Counted from the stretch's first letter, positions 1-7,452 are shown. The stretch: DNA of 64,000 nt from Streptacidiphilus jeojiense (GCF_000719095.1 NZ_JOEH01000014.1:176280-240279); one strand, 5' to 3'. Notes: a model not told the origin generated them from the sequence alone. A program made the numbers and translations.

Positions 1-300
1 GGGGCGCCAGGGCAGCGGTCGGTAGGTCGCCGGGTCGGGCACCGCGTAGGCGTCCGGGTAGCCGCCGGCCGGGTCGCCCAGCAACGCGGCCTCCTGGACC
101 TCGCCGACCGCGTTCCAGGCTAGCGACCCGTCGCAGAAGGCGAAGCCGCGCCCGGCGGCCGGGCCCTGGTAGCGGGCGGCCGGCACCCGCTTGCCCTGGG
201 CCCGCCCGTAAGGGTCGGCCCAGGCGACCTCGATCTCGTGGACGGTTCCCTCGGCGAGGGCTTCGGCCAGTGTGCGGTCGCTGCGCTGACGGTCCGTCAT
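1..300 (-). CDS. Glutamine synthetase-family ligase, N-terminal part (cut by window edge)
   Basis: The first 100 residues of a glutamine synthetase-family protein are visible; the rest lies left of the window. The visible part matches the beta-grasp N-terminal domain: an EIEVAWADPYGRAQGKRVP strand-turn, FAFCDGSLAWNAVGE, and GYPDAYAVPDPATYRPLPW. This type ligates ammonia or an amine to glutamate or a related acid using ATP. Its start ATG (298-300) overlaps the stop of the upstream permease as ATGA, so the two are probably translationally coupled. The pairing with an amino-acid/amine permease suggests a gamma-glutamylation step in amine or amino-acid use rather than central nitrogen assimilation (inference). 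The catalytic ATP-grasp-like domain cannot be seen, so substrate and activity are open. Confidence 0.85.
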   Translation of the reverse strand, partial: MTDRQRSDRTLAEALAEGTVHEIEVAWADPYGRAQGKRVPAARYQGPAAGRGFAFCDGSLAWNAVGEVQEAALLGDPAGGYPDAYAVPDPATYRPLPWRP

Positions 301-1766
301 CGGGCCGGCACCTCCTCGGTAGCGGCGGCGGTCGTGGTCGCGGCAGTGTCCTCGACCAGGCTGCCGAGCTGCCGGGCGCGGGCCGGGTCGCGGCGGTGCA
401 GCAGCCCGTACCCGGCCAGGCCGGCCAGGACCACCCCGGCGAAGACGTAGGGCAGCAGGTTGACCGGCCAGGCCGGGACGGGCACCAGGTTCTTGTAGGT
501 GACGTAGAGGATGACGGGCACCGCCAGTGCGGCGGCCAGTGTCGGTCCCGGCGTCAGCAGGCCGCGCCGGTGCAGGTAGCGGGGCAGCGCGAGGGCCGCC
601 AGCAGGTAGGCGAGCAGGTAGCCGAAGGTGCCGAAGGCCGCGGTCCAGGCGTAGACGGACAGCTCCGCGCCGCCCGCCGCGATCAGCCCGATCGGCAGCG
701 CCCCGGAGACGGCGGCCAGCAGGTAGATGCCGGTGTGCGGGGTGCGGTGGCGCGGGTGCACCCGGCCCAGGAAGGCGGGCAGCACGCCTTCGCGGCTGAG
801 GCTGTAGACGCTGCGCGCGGCGGCGTTGATGCTGGCGGAGCCGCAGGCCACGGCGGAGACCACGATGCCGAGGTTGAGCACGGGCGACAGCCAGCCCACG
901 CCGGCGGCCCTGGTCAGCTCGTTCAGGGGTGCGGCGGAGGAGGCCAGCTTGGCCGTCGCGTCGAAGCCGAGGACCTGGATGTAGGTGCTGATCAGGTAGA
1001 GGACCCCGGCGCCCAGGACGGTGCCCAGGATGGCGCGCGGGATGCTGCGGTGGGGGTTGCGCGCCTCGGCGCCCAGGGAGCCCGCCGACTCGAAGCCCAC
1101 GAAGATCGCCACGGCCAGGACCGCGCCGAGCATGATGCTGTTGAGGCTCGCGCCCCTGGCGGTGAGCTGGTCCGTGTCGAAGTGCAGGCCGTAGTGGGTG
1201 ACGGTGGCGATCAGGGCGATCAGGATGACCGCCAGCGAGACGGCCTCCAGCAGGATGCCGACCCGCGCGGACAGCCGTACGCCGCGGACCGGCAGTACGG
1301 CGGCGGGCACGGTCACCGCGACCAGCAGCGCCAGCTGGGCGGCGGTGCCGGTGGCGGCGATGCCCGCCGATCCGAGCAGTGCGCCGAGGTAGACGGCCGC
1401 GCCCACCAGGCAGGCGGCGGCGATGCCGACGTATCCGACGACGATGCCCCAGCCGGTGGCGAAGGCGGGTCCGCGGCCCAGGCCGAGCGCGACATAGCTG
1501 TAGAGCGAGCCGGCGCCGACGGCCCGCCGGGCGAACTGGGCCACCACGTAGGCGACGAGCAGGGCTATCGCGGTGCCGATCAGCACCGACCACAGCGCCC
1601 CTGAGCCGGCCGTGAGGTAGACGGCGGGGATGGTGCCGCCGATGGCGATGCTGGGGCCGGTCGCGGCCAGGGACTGGCCGAAGGTCTCCAGGGCGGACAG
1701 CGCGTCCTTGGCCAGGGAGCCGGAGGGCGCTGCGGAGGGGTGTCGGGCAGGTCTGTTCTCGGGCAT
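297..1766 (-). CDS. APC-family amino acid/amine permease
   Basis: A 489-residue polytopic membrane protein with about 12 hydrophobic segments. It carries the APC-superfamily start pattern LSALETFGQSLAATGPSIA, and IFVGFESAGSLGAEARNPHRSIPRAI around the sixth helix, both typical of amino-acid/polyamine/organocation permeases. The ATG at 1764-1766 is preferred over an upstream in-frame start because a GAAAGG ribosome site lies just before it. It is translated before, and overlaps by 4 bp, the glutamine synthetase-family gene, so they form one operon. About 190 nt of 5' leader holds a short peptide gene and a hairpin, suggesting attenuation. The leader peptide's cysteines make a sulfur-containing amino acid a possible signal, but the transported substrate cannot be read from the sequence. 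Confidence 0.88.
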   Translation of the reverse strand: MPENRPARHPSAAPSGSLAKDALSALETFGQSLAATGPSIAIGGTIPAVYLTAGSGALWSVLIGTAIALLVAYVVAQFARRAVGAGSLYSYVALGLGRGPAFATGWGIVVGYVGIAAACLVGAAVYLGALLGSAGIAATGTAAQLALLVAVTVPAAVLPVRGVRLSARVGILLEAVSLAVILIALIATVTHYGLHFDTDQLTARGASLNSIMLGAVLAVAIFVGFESAGSLGAEARNPHRSIPRAILGTVLGAGVLYLISTYIQVLGFDATAKLASSAAPLNELTRAAGVGWLSPVLNLGIVVSAVACGSASINAAARSVYSLSREGVLPAFLGRVHPRHRTPHTGIYLLAAVSGALPIGLIAAGGAELSVYAWTAAFGTFGYLLAYLLAALALPRYLHRRGLLTPGPTLAAALAVPVILYVTYKNLVPVPAWPVNLLPYVFAGVVLAGLAGYGLLHRRDPARARQLGSLVEDTAATTTAAATEEVPAR

Positions 1767-1799
1767 GGGGATGCCTTTCGGATGAGCCGCAGCAGCGGC

Positions 1800-1827
1800 G
1801 CCCGCTCCGGCGGAGGCGGGAGCGGGC
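1800..1827 (-). promoter_or_regulatory. Hairpin in the permease leader (candidate attenuator)
   Basis: A perfect 9-bp stem (GCCCGCTCC at 1800-1808 with GGAGCGGGC at 1819-1827) and 10-nt loop lies about 35 nt upstream of the permease start and downstream of the leader-peptide stop. No U-run follows, so it could stop transcription with help from another factor, or mask the ribosome site. Its placement fits a leader-peptide-controlled switch; that role is inferred. Confidence 0.45.
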
Positions 1828-1952
1828 AGCACCGGGCAGGGGGCGGCCGGGCAGGGCGAAGCAGGGAGGGGTGACCGCGGGGGTCGGCGGCGCCCGCGCC
1901 GGAGAGCCGGACGCGCGGGGGCGGGAGGAGTTCCGGTGGAGCCGGGGTCAGC

Positions 1953-2048
1953 TCAGCGCAGGGCTGACAGCTGGGGCTGACAGCAGGCGCTCGCGACGCG
2001 ACAGAGGTCGACCTCGCGGCGGGCGGTCAGCACGGAACGGTTCTCCAC
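1953..2048 (-). CDS. Cysteine-containing leader peptide (31 aa), probably leaderless
   Basis: GTG start at 2046-2048, 31 codons, TGA at 1953-1955. The core reads REVDLCRVASACCQPQL. This matches the actinobacterial family of short leader peptides (pattern R-x-V/I-D-L-x-R-V-A-S-A-x-C) usually found just upstream of sulfur or amino-acid transport and metabolism genes, where cysteines in the peptide are thought to sense cysteine supply. Cysteines are residues 16, 22 and 23. No ribosome site precedes it. Instead a TTGACG-N18-TAGCAT promoter ends 7 nt before the GTG, which would make the transcript start at the start codon. It lies 187 nt upstream of the permease gene on the same strand. The family match is from memory of the pattern; the regulatory role is inferred. 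Confidence 0.75.
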   Translation of the reverse strand: MENRSVLTARREVDLCRVASACCQPQLSALR

Positions 2049-2055
2049 ACCGGTG

Positions 2056-2085
2056 ATGCTACGAACCCGCACGTCGGCACGTCAA
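2056..2085 (-). promoter_or_regulatory. Promoter of the leader peptide/permease operon
   Basis: Reading the minus strand, a -35 TTGACG (2080-2085) and -10 TAGCAT (2056-2061) are separated by 18 bp. The -10 ends 7 nt before the GTG of the leader peptide, the spacing expected for a leaderless mRNA. Both hexamers are close to the main vegetative sigma-factor consensus. Confidence 0.6.
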
Positions 2086-2158
2086 CGCAGCGGGTGAAAC
2101 ATATCGCCATCTGAGATCAACCCAAGAACCAAGTAGCCAAAGATCTGTTCTGCATGAA

Positions 2159-3109
2159 CTATCTGGACAGGCCGCCGCGCTTGAGCGAACCCAGCACGAG
2201 ACTGGGGCTCACCCGGTCCACCTCCTGCAGCCACGCGCTCTCGGTCAGGAAGGCGTGCAGCTCCCGCCGGGAGCGGTGGGTGGTGTTGACCAGCAGGTCG
2301 AACTCCCCCATCAGCGCCGCCGCATAACGCACCATCGGCTCCCCCAGCAGCCGGCGGGCCGTACGCTCCTGCGCTCCCGGGCGGGTCCGCACCCACAGCA
2401 GCGACTCCACCGGCAGCCCCAGCGGGCCCGGCGCCACCACGGCCCGGATCGCCACCCGCGCGCTCGCGATCAGCTGCTCGACCCGGCGTCGTGCGGTCGC
2501 CTTGGACACCCCAGCGATCGCGGCCAGCTCCTCGTGCGTCAACCGGCCGTCCCGGGCCAGTGCCCGCAGGATCGCCAGCTCGTCCGCGGACTGCTCGCCC
2601 TCTGGCGGGGTCGGCCCCTGCACCGGGGCCGGCTCGGTGTCCAGCAGCGCGGCCTGCTCGTCCGCGAGCGGGAAGGGCCGCCACTCGCGAGCCGTGCGGT
2701 AGTAGCGCAGCACCGGCACCAGTTCGTGCCCCAGCGCCCCGGGCAGTTGCGGCAGTTCGTCCAGCGCCAGCGCCTCCAGCCGCTCGGCGGGGCACTGCAG
2801 TTCGGCGACGCAGTCCGCCACTCCCGCCACTGTGCAGGCGAAGACCACGTCCTCGCGGCCGGCCAGCGCCGCCGCCGCCCGTCGCGCGGCCCCGGGGGCG
2901 CACCGCAGCCGCACCACCGCGGTCTCCGCGAAGTTCTCCAGCCCCACGACCCGCACCACCCCGGTCTCCAGCAGGCGGGTGCCGCGGCGCGCCACGGTTC
3001 GCTCGCTCTGCCCCAACGCCTGGGCCACCGCCCGCCAGGAGGCGCGCCCGTTGATCTGCAGGGCGGCAATGACGCGCAGGTCCAGCGGGTCGAGAGCGGG
3101 GTGAATCAT
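2159..3109 (-). CDS. Lrp/AsnC-family transcriptional regulator, tandem-domain type
   Basis: 316 residues, about twice the length of a single Lrp/AsnC protein. Two winged-helix domains are visible: LDLRVIAALQINGRASWRAVAQALGQSERTV near residues 8-40 and ADELAILRALARDGRLTHEELAAIAGVSKATARRRVEQL near residues 172-210. Each is followed by a ligand-sensing region. Such double-length Lrp proteins are common in actinomycetes and typically respond to amino acids. It lies directly upstream of the leader peptide/permease/glutamine synthetase operon on the same strand and is the obvious candidate regulator for it. That link rests on position only. Confidence 0.88.
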   Translation of the reverse strand: MIHPALDPLDLRVIAALQINGRASWRAVAQALGQSERTVARRGTRLLETGVVRVVGLENFAETAVVRLRCAPGAARRAAAALAGREDVVFACTVAGVADCVAELQCPAERLEALALDELPQLPGALGHELVPVLRYYRTAREWRPFPLADEQAALLDTEPAPVQGPTPPEGEQSADELAILRALARDGRLTHEELAAIAGVSKATARRRVEQLIASARVAIRAVVAPGPLGLPVESLLWVRTRPGAQERTARRLLGEPMVRYAAALMGEFDLLVNTTHRSRRELHAFLTESAWLQEVDRVSPSLVLGSLKRGGLSR

Positions 3110-3169
3110 GCGCCCAGTACATCAGACGCCGCCGAGGGCACGGCGCCTCGTTCGCGGCGGTGCAGCCGG

Positions 3170-3667
3170 TCAGCCGGCGGCGGTCGCGGGCGCGGTTGCC
3201 ATGGCCGCTGTTGCCGCGGGCGCTGTTGCCGCGGGCGCTGTTGCTGCGGGCGTGCTTTCGCCACCGAGGACGTCGGCGACCGTGGTGCGGGCGAGTTCGT
3301 CCAGCAGGGCTTCGCGGGCGCGGCGGTCCAGGGCGTGCAGGTTGTGGTGCACGCGCTGGCCGACCTCGCAGTCGGGGGCGGGGGCGTGCACGCCCAGGAC
3401 CGGGTCCTCGCCGTTGACGGCGAGCCAGATCAGGGACAGGTCTATGTCGGCGGGCTCGCGTTCGAGCATCCAGCCGCCGTGCGGTCCCGGCTGCGAGCGC
3501 ACCAGCCCCGCCGCCCGCAGGCGGCCGAGGATGCGGCGCACATGGGCGGCGTTGGTCGCGGGGCTGCCGGCCAGGGACTGCGAGTCCTGCCAGGCACCGG
3601 GGGCGCCGGCCAGCAGGGTGAGCAGGTGGACGCCAACCGCGAACTGGGTGTTCGTGGGCTGGGCCAT
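3170..3667 (-). CDS. Rrf2-family transcriptional regulator
   Basis: 165 residues. The N-terminal winged helix (TNTQFAVGVHLLTLLAG, then SPATNAAHVRRILGRLRAAGLVRSQPGPHGGW) is the Rrf2/YwnA signature, including the wing motif GPHGGW. One cysteine, in PAPDCEVGQRV near residue 99, replaces the three-Cys cluster of IscR-type proteins, so an Fe-S cluster is unlikely. The last 25 residues are an Ala/Thr/Pro-rich tail encoded by a 15-bp in-frame tandem repeat. It is divergent from an NAD(P)-binding oxidoreductase with a palindromic region between them, the standard layout of a regulator that represses its neighbour and itself. Confidence 0.85.
   Translation of the reverse strand: MAQPTNTQFAVGVHLLTLLAGAPGAWQDSQSLAGSPATNAAHVRRILGRLRAAGLVRSQPGPHGGWMLEREPADIDLSLIWLAVNGEDPVLGVHAPAPDCEVGQRVHHNLHALDRRAREALLDELARTTVADVLGGESTPAATAPAATAPAATAAMATAPATAAG
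3206..3250. repeat. 15-bp tandem repeat (3 copies) in the 3' end of the rrf2-type gene
   Basis: Three adjacent copies of CGCTGTTGCCGCGGG (the third with one change) at 3206-3220, 3221-3235 and 3236-3250. The unit is a multiple of three, so copy changes would only lengthen or shorten the ATAPA-type C-terminal tail. Confidence 0.85.
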
Positions 3668-3694
3668 GCCCCCATCCTACGTCCGGTTGCGGAA

Positions 3695-3723
3695 ATTCGT
3701 ATCTACAGCTGTTACAGTCGAAT
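3695..3723. promoter_or_regulatory. Candidate operator between the Rrf2 regulator and the oxidoreductase
   Basis: The 97-bp divergent gap contains ATTCG (3695-3699) and CGAAT (3719-3723) flanking a central ACAGCTGT palindrome. It is the only AT-rich stretch in the gap, so promoters for both genes should lie here. Assignment to the Rrf2 protein is by position. Confidence 0.4.
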
Positions 3724-3764
3724 CTGTCACTACGGCAGTTGCGAATTCACCGAGGGAGATCCCC

Positions 3765-4409
3765 ATGGCAGTCATCACCGTCTTCGGTGCCACCGGCTAC
3801 GCCGGCGGCCACATCACCGCCGAGGCCCTGGAGCGCGGGCACGAGGTCATCGCGGTCAACCGCTCCGGCTCCGCCGAGGCCCGTCCCGGGGTGACCCCGG
3901 TGGCCGGCTCCATCGCCGACGAGGGCCTGCTGCGGGAGCTGGCTGCCAAGTCCGACGTGCTGGTGGTCGCCGTGCACGGCAGCGCGGACGGCGAGCCGTT
4001 CCTGCTGCCCCTGGTCCCCTCGCTGCTGGCCGCGGCGGCCGACGGCGGCGCGCGGATCGGCGTGGTCGGCGGCGCGGGCAGCCTGCACGTGGCCGAGGGC
4101 GGCCCGCGGCTGATCGACACCCCCGAGTTCCCCGACGCCTACAAGGCCGAGGCCTCCGCCCACGCCCAGGTGCTGGACGCACTGCGCGATTCCGGCACCG
4201 ACGTGGACTGGTACTACGTCAGCCCGGCCGCCGAGTTCGGCGCCTGGGCCGCGGGCGAGCGCACCGGTTCCTTCCGTCTCGGCGGCGACGTGCTGCTCAC
4301 CGACGCCGAGGGCAAGTCCTTCATCTCGGGCGCCGACTACGCCACCGCCTTCGTGGACGAGATCGACAAGCCGGCCCACCGCGGCTCCCGCTTCACGGTG
4401 GCCTACTGA
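3765..4409 (+). CDS. NAD(P)-binding oxidoreductase (NmrA/SDR-a5-like)
   Basis: 214 residues. The N-terminus has the Rossmann dinucleotide motif VFGATGYAGGHI (G-x-x-G-x-x-G). The size and the pattern of later segments fit small NmrA-like or NAD(P)H-binding proteins that act as quinone/flavin-type reductases or redox sensors. The ATG at 3765 follows GAGGGAGAT, a good ribosome site. It is divergent from an Rrf2 regulator, a common actinomycete pairing, so it is probably induced by the signal that regulator senses (redox or an electrophile, inferred). Its 3' end overlaps the convergent marR gene by 7 bp. The reaction is not determined by the sequence. Confidence 0.82.
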   Translation: MAVITVFGATGYAGGHITAEALERGHEVIAVNRSGSAEARPGVTPVAGSIADEGLLRELAAKSDVLVVAVHGSADGEPFLLPLVPSLLAAAADGGARIGVVGGAGSLHVAEGGPRLIDTPEFPDAYKAEASAHAQVLDALRDSGTDVDWYYVSPAAEFGAWAAGERTGSFRLGGDVLLTDAEGKSFISGADYATAFVDEIDKPAHRGSRFTVAY

Positions 4410-4912
4410 CCGACGCGTCGGGGCTGCGGACCCGCCCGACTCGGTGCGGCCGACTCGGTGCGGCCGACTCGGTGCGGCCGACTCGGTGCGGCCGACTCGG
4501 TGCGGCCGACTCGGTGCGGCCGACTCGGTGCGGCCTCGGCAGTGAGGGTCCCCAGCACCTGGTCCTCGATCCGGTCGAGCAGTGCGTAAGTGGCGTCGAG
4601 TTCCGCCTCGCCGCCGGCCGACAGCTCCACGATGTGGCGGCGGCGGTCGGCCGGGTCGCGGCGGCGGACCGTGAGGCCGCGGTCCTCCAGTTCGTTGAGG
4701 AGTCCGACGACATTGCTCGGGTCCAGGCAGAGCAGTTCCCCGAGGGCCTGCTGGCTCACCGGGCCGTGCTCGCTCAGCAGCTTGAGCGTGACGACCTGCC
4801 GGGGCCGCAGGCCGGCCGGAACCAGGACCACCTCGGCGGCCCGCCGTCCGGCCCGCGCCAGGTGCTCGATCAGCGGCATGGACTGTGCGGCCCTGGCGTC
4901 TGTACTGGACAT
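4403..4912 (-). CDS. MarR-family transcriptional regulator with repeat-encoded C-terminal tail
   Basis: 169 residues. The MarR winged helix is clear: RPRQVVTLKLLSEHGPVSQQALGELLCLDPSNVVGLLNELEDRGLTVRRRDPADRRRHIVEL. The normal MarR fold ends near residue 128 (DQVLGTLTAEA). The remaining 40 residues are a basic, low-complexity extension of a 14-residue repeat (PSRPHRVGRTESAA) read from a 14-bp DNA repeat in all three phases. It is divergent from an FMN reductase with a 17-bp perfect palindrome in between, so it likely represses both. Copy number of the repeat determines where translation ends. Confidence 0.85.
   Translation of the reverse strand: MSSTDARAAQSMPLIEHLARAGRRAAEVVLVPAGLRPRQVVTLKLLSEHGPVSQQALGELLCLDPSNVVGLLNELEDRGLTVRRRDPADRRRHIVELSAGGEAELDATYALLDRIEDQVLGTLTAEAAPSRPHRVGRTESAAPSRPHRVGRTESAAPSRAGPQPRRVGQ
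4437..4534. repeat. 14-bp tandem repeat, 7 perfect copies, in the 3' end of marR
   Basis: Seven identical copies of CGACTCGGTGCGGC fill 4437-4534 without interruption. Because 14 is not a multiple of three, successive copies are read in different frames and the protein repeat has a 42-bp (14-residue) period. Gain or loss of one copy would change the frame of the tail and move the stop. Perfect identity suggests recent expansion or active slippage. Confidence 0.95.
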
Positions 4913-4934
4913 GCGCCAACCCTACAAGTCGCCA

Positions 4935-4964
4935 AAATGATTTCCTAGCACAAATGATTTGTGC
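4935..4964. promoter_or_regulatory. MarR operator: perfect 17-bp palindrome plus upstream direct repeat
   Basis: GCACAAATGATTTGTGC (4948-4964) is a perfect inverted repeat with 8-bp arms and a single central base, the size MarR dimers bind. Its core AAATGATTT recurs at 4935-4943, exactly 17 bp upstream, as a likely second site. The position between divergent marR and the FMN reductase gene fits control of both. Confidence 0.7.
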
Positions 4965-5006
4965 AGTGATACGGTCGGCCCACCGCAACCACGTGGAGGT
5001 CGGCAC

Positions 5007-5651
5007 ATGTCCAAGCTGCACATCATCGTCGGAAGCACGCGCCCGACCCGGGCCGTGGACCAGGTGTCCCCCTGGATCGTGGAGGCCGCCACCGCACACG
5101 GCGCCTTCGAGGTGGAGGTGCTGGACCTGCGCGACTGGCCGCTGCCGTTCTTCGCCGAACACTTCGGCACCATCGGGGACTTCAACGACCCCACCTACTC
5201 CGAGCCACTGGTGAAGGCCTGGAACAACAAGATCAAGGAGGCCGACGCCTTCATCGTCGTCACCGGCGAGTACAACCACAGCCTCCCCGCCGTCCTCAAG
5301 AACGCCATCGACTCCGTGTGGATCTCCTTCGGGTTCCGCAACAAGCCGATCGCGGCAGTGGGCTACAGCGCCGGCATCGGCGCCGGGATCCGCGCGGTCG
5401 AGCACCTGGCCCAGATAGCCGTGGAGGCCGAGGCGGTGCCGCTGCGCAACACCGTGCTGATCCCCAAGGTCAACGAGGCGTTCGACAAGAACGGCCGACC
5501 GCTCGACCCGATCGCCGAAGTGAGCCTGGGCATCCTGCTCGACGACCTGGCCTGGTGGTCCGAGGCGCTGGCCAAGGCACGCAGCGCGGGCGAGCTGGTA
5601 CCCGGCAACTTCCGCCTGCGGGCGGCGCTGACCGCCGCAGCGGAGGACTAG
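5007..5651 (+). CDS. NAD(P)H-dependent FMN reductase (flavodoxin-fold)
   Basis: 214 residues. The N-terminus KLHIIVGSTRPTRAV is the FMN-phosphate loop of NADPH-dependent FMN reductases/azoreductases. TGEYNHSLPAVLKNAIDSV is the family's P-x-Y-N-x-S-x-P-x-x-L-K-N-A-I-D signature, with P replaced by E in this copy. ATG 5007 is chosen because GTGGAGGT precedes it; an earlier ATG at 4959 sits inside the operator. The protein should reduce quinones, azo compounds or free flavin in the cytoplasm. It is divergent from a MarR regulator, so induction by phenolic or quinone-like compounds is likely (inference from family habit). Confidence 0.9.
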   Translation: MSKLHIIVGSTRPTRAVDQVSPWIVEAATAHGAFEVEVLDLRDWPLPFFAEHFGTIGDFNDPTYSEPLVKAWNNKIKEADAFIVVTGEYNHSLPAVLKNAIDSVWISFGFRNKPIAAVGYSAGIGAGIRAVEHLAQIAVEAEAVPLRNTVLIPKVNEAFDKNGRPLDPIAEVSLGILLDDLAWWSEALAKARSAGELVPGNFRLRAALTAAAED

Positions 5652-5658
5652 CAGCGCA

Positions 5659-5693
5659 CCCGAGGGCAGCGCCGGTGCGGTGCTGCCCTCGGG
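5659..5693. terminator. Bidirectional terminator hairpin
   Basis: A perfect 12-bp stem, CCCGAGGGCAGC (5659-5670) with GCTGCCCTCGGG (5682-5693), and an 11-nt loop lie between the convergent FMN reductase and carbonic anhydrase genes. No U-run follows, as is usual in streptomycete terminators. Confidence 0.8.
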
Positions 5694-5724
5694 ACGATCC
5701 GTGCGACCGGAACCCGCGCCCGGG

Positions 5725-6213
5725 TCAGTGCACCTCGTTGAGCTTGCCGGTGGCCACGTCGAAGACGAATCCGCGAATGCGGTCCTTGTGGACGACGAAG
5801 GGGTCGGCCTGGATACGGGCGATGGACTGCCGGACGTCGGTGTCGAGGTCCGCGAACGCCTCGGCCGCCCAGGGCGGGCGGATACCGGTGTCCTCCTGGA
5901 CGGAGTCCTTGAAGGCGTCGTCGGTGAAGGTCAGCATGCCGCAGTCGGTGTGGTGGATGAGGATGATCTCCTCGGTGCCCAGCAGGCGCTGGCTGATGGC
6001 GAGCGAGCGGATCTCGTCCTGGGTGACCACGCCGCCGGCGTTGCGGATGACGTGTGCCTCGCCCTCGTTCAGCCCGAGGATCGCGTACACGTTCAGGCGA
6101 GCATCCATGCAGGCCACGACGGCCAGCCGCTTGGCGGGCGGCAGCGGCAGCGGCCCGGTGAAGATCTCGACGTAGCGGGCGTTGTTGGCCAGGAGTTCAT
6201 CGATCACGGACAT
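5725..6213 (-). CDS. Beta-class carbonic anhydrase
   Basis: 162 residues, matching the short actinobacterial beta-carbonic anhydrases. The zinc and catalytic residues are in place: ACMDAR gives Cys35, Asp37 and Arg39, and HHTDCGM gives His88 and Cys91. It interconverts CO2 and bicarbonate in the cytoplasm. Start ATG 6213 (MSVIDELL) is chosen because a GAGG ribosome site precedes it; the longer frame adds 29 non-conserved residues. It stands alone between a convergent reductase and a distant glycosidase-like gene. The ~250 bp upstream (6214-6465) show no further gene. Confidence 0.93.
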   Translation of the reverse strand: MSVIDELLANNARYVEIFTGPLPLPPAKRLAVVACMDARLNVYAILGLNEGEAHVIRNAGGVVTQDEIRSLAISQRLLGTEEIILIHHTDCGMLTFTDDAFKDSVQEDTGIRPPWAAEAFADLDTDVRQSIARIQADPFVVHKDRIRGFVFDVATGKLNEVH

Positions 6214-6465
6214 GTCGAACCTCGGTTCTCGGGGGCGGGCGAAAGCAGCGCGCACGGCGCGCGGAATTTCGGGGTTGCGGGCGTTCAGAAAGCCCGGCAA
6301 CAGAGCCCGTCGAACACATGGTCACGACGCGACGGCCAGAACGGCGTCAACGTGGTGCCACAGGTCGTCATACCGCCAGTGAACCGCCCCTGCCGCCGAC
6401 TGACAAGAAGACGTGTGTTCGGTCAACCCACCCACCGCCCCGCCCCGCCCCACCCACCGTTCCTG

Positions 6466-7452
6466 TCAGGAACTGAAGCGTTCGACGAGCGTCGTCATGG
6501 TGTCGAAGGCGGGCTTGGGAGAGTAGTCATCGGTGGTGAGCCCGAACTGATGGAACAGTCCCGTTTCGGCACTGTCGGCATCTCGCAGCGCGAAATGCGT
6601 GTAACCGCTCAGGTGGAGTTGCTTCGACTGGGCGGCGATCACGTTCACCACTGTCTCGACGACATCGGCCTGCCGCTGCGGGTGGCGTCCGGGTCCGGTG
6701 GGCCAACCGTGCTCGGTGATGTGCAGCGGTAGGTGTCCCATGCCGGAGGGTGCCAGCACCGAGTCACGGTGATGACGCAGCAGTCCCTCGACAGCGTGCG
6801 CGAGGTCGGATGCGCGGACGGGTTGGAAGACGTCGGGAAAGAAGTCCAGTCCCACATAGTCCAGATCGGTGATGAAGGCCGCTCCCCCGAGGCTGGTCAG
6901 ATCGGTGACGAAGGAGGTAGCCGGCCCGAAGAGAGGGGTGGTGTTGAATCCGACCCGTAGGTCCGCGTACCCGAGTTCGCGTGCTCGCGCCTTGACGACG
7001 CGAACCCCTCGGACGATCGCCTCGTGCACCACCGGGTAGTAGCCGTCCAGTGTCGGGGTCGACGTGACGTTGGGCTCCTCCGTCACTTGCAACGTGCTGG
7101 TGACCGAGCCGTACTGCTCCACCAGCTCGCGCAGGAAGTCGCAGTAGCCGTCGACGTCGCCGGCCGGGGACCGGTACTGCGCCACCAGGTCCAAGCGCCG
7201 TCCCCGGGTGGCGTATTGGGCTGCTGCGGCCGGCGCCATGGTCGCATGCGGCTCGCCGAGGCGGGTCGTGTCGTCGAAGCCTGCGTAGGCGCGGACCAGG
7301 AACGGGCGGCCTGGTCGACCCTGGAGGCGGTCGAGCGCACGCGTCACGAGAGCCGGATCATCGGGCGGCCCGCCGGCCAGGCCTCCGCTGTCATCACCGG
7401 CGACTCCGCCCGGGTAGATCCCGAAGAGCAAGCCGTCATGCGTCAGTGTCAC
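6466..7452 (-). CDS. Glycoside hydrolase-like TIM-barrel protein
   Basis: 328 residues, GTG start, AAAGGAA ribosome site. No signal peptide is seen, so it should be cytoplasmic. Features of clan-A-type barrel glycosidases are present: STLQVTEEPNV (an acid after the fourth strand, as in the Asn/Thr-Glu-Pro motif) and LPLHITEHGWPTG (a candidate nucleophile Glu after strand 7). Repeated strand endings such as DYVGLDFFPDVF also fit. I do not recognise a specific GH family. It follows a PadR regulator gene by 25 bp on the same strand, so it is probably the PadR target. Enzymatic activity is an inference from the two acidic motifs. Confidence 0.6.
   Translation of the reverse strand: MTLTHDGLLFGIYPGGVAGDDSGGLAGGPPDDPALVTRALDRLQGRPGRPFLVRAYAGFDDTTRLGEPHATMAPAAAAQYATRGRRLDLVAQYRSPAGDVDGYCDFLRELVEQYGSVTSTLQVTEEPNVTSTPTLDGYYPVVHEAIVRGVRVVKARARELGYADLRVGFNTTPLFGPATSFVTDLTSLGGAAFITDLDYVGLDFFPDVFQPVRASDLAHAVEGLLRHHRDSVLAPSGMGHLPLHITEHGWPTGPGRHPQRQADVVETVVNVIAAQSKQLHLSGYTHFALRDADSAETGLFHQFGLTTDDYSPKPAFDTMTTLVERFSS

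Noticed and set aside
270..1604. Long plus-strand frame opposite the permease
   Set aside because: Antisense shadow of the APC permease; low-complexity Gly/Arg/Gln-rich translation, no start signal and no domain.
4437..4534. Tandem repeats as a CRISPR array
   Set aside because: Seven adjacent 14-bp copies have no spacers and no cas genes are near; it is a simple tandem repeat in a marR gene.
2255..4948. 897-codon plus-strand frame across three genes
   Set aside because: Runs antisense through the Lrp and Rrf2 genes and out of frame through the oxidoreductase; caused by high GC, with no protein family.
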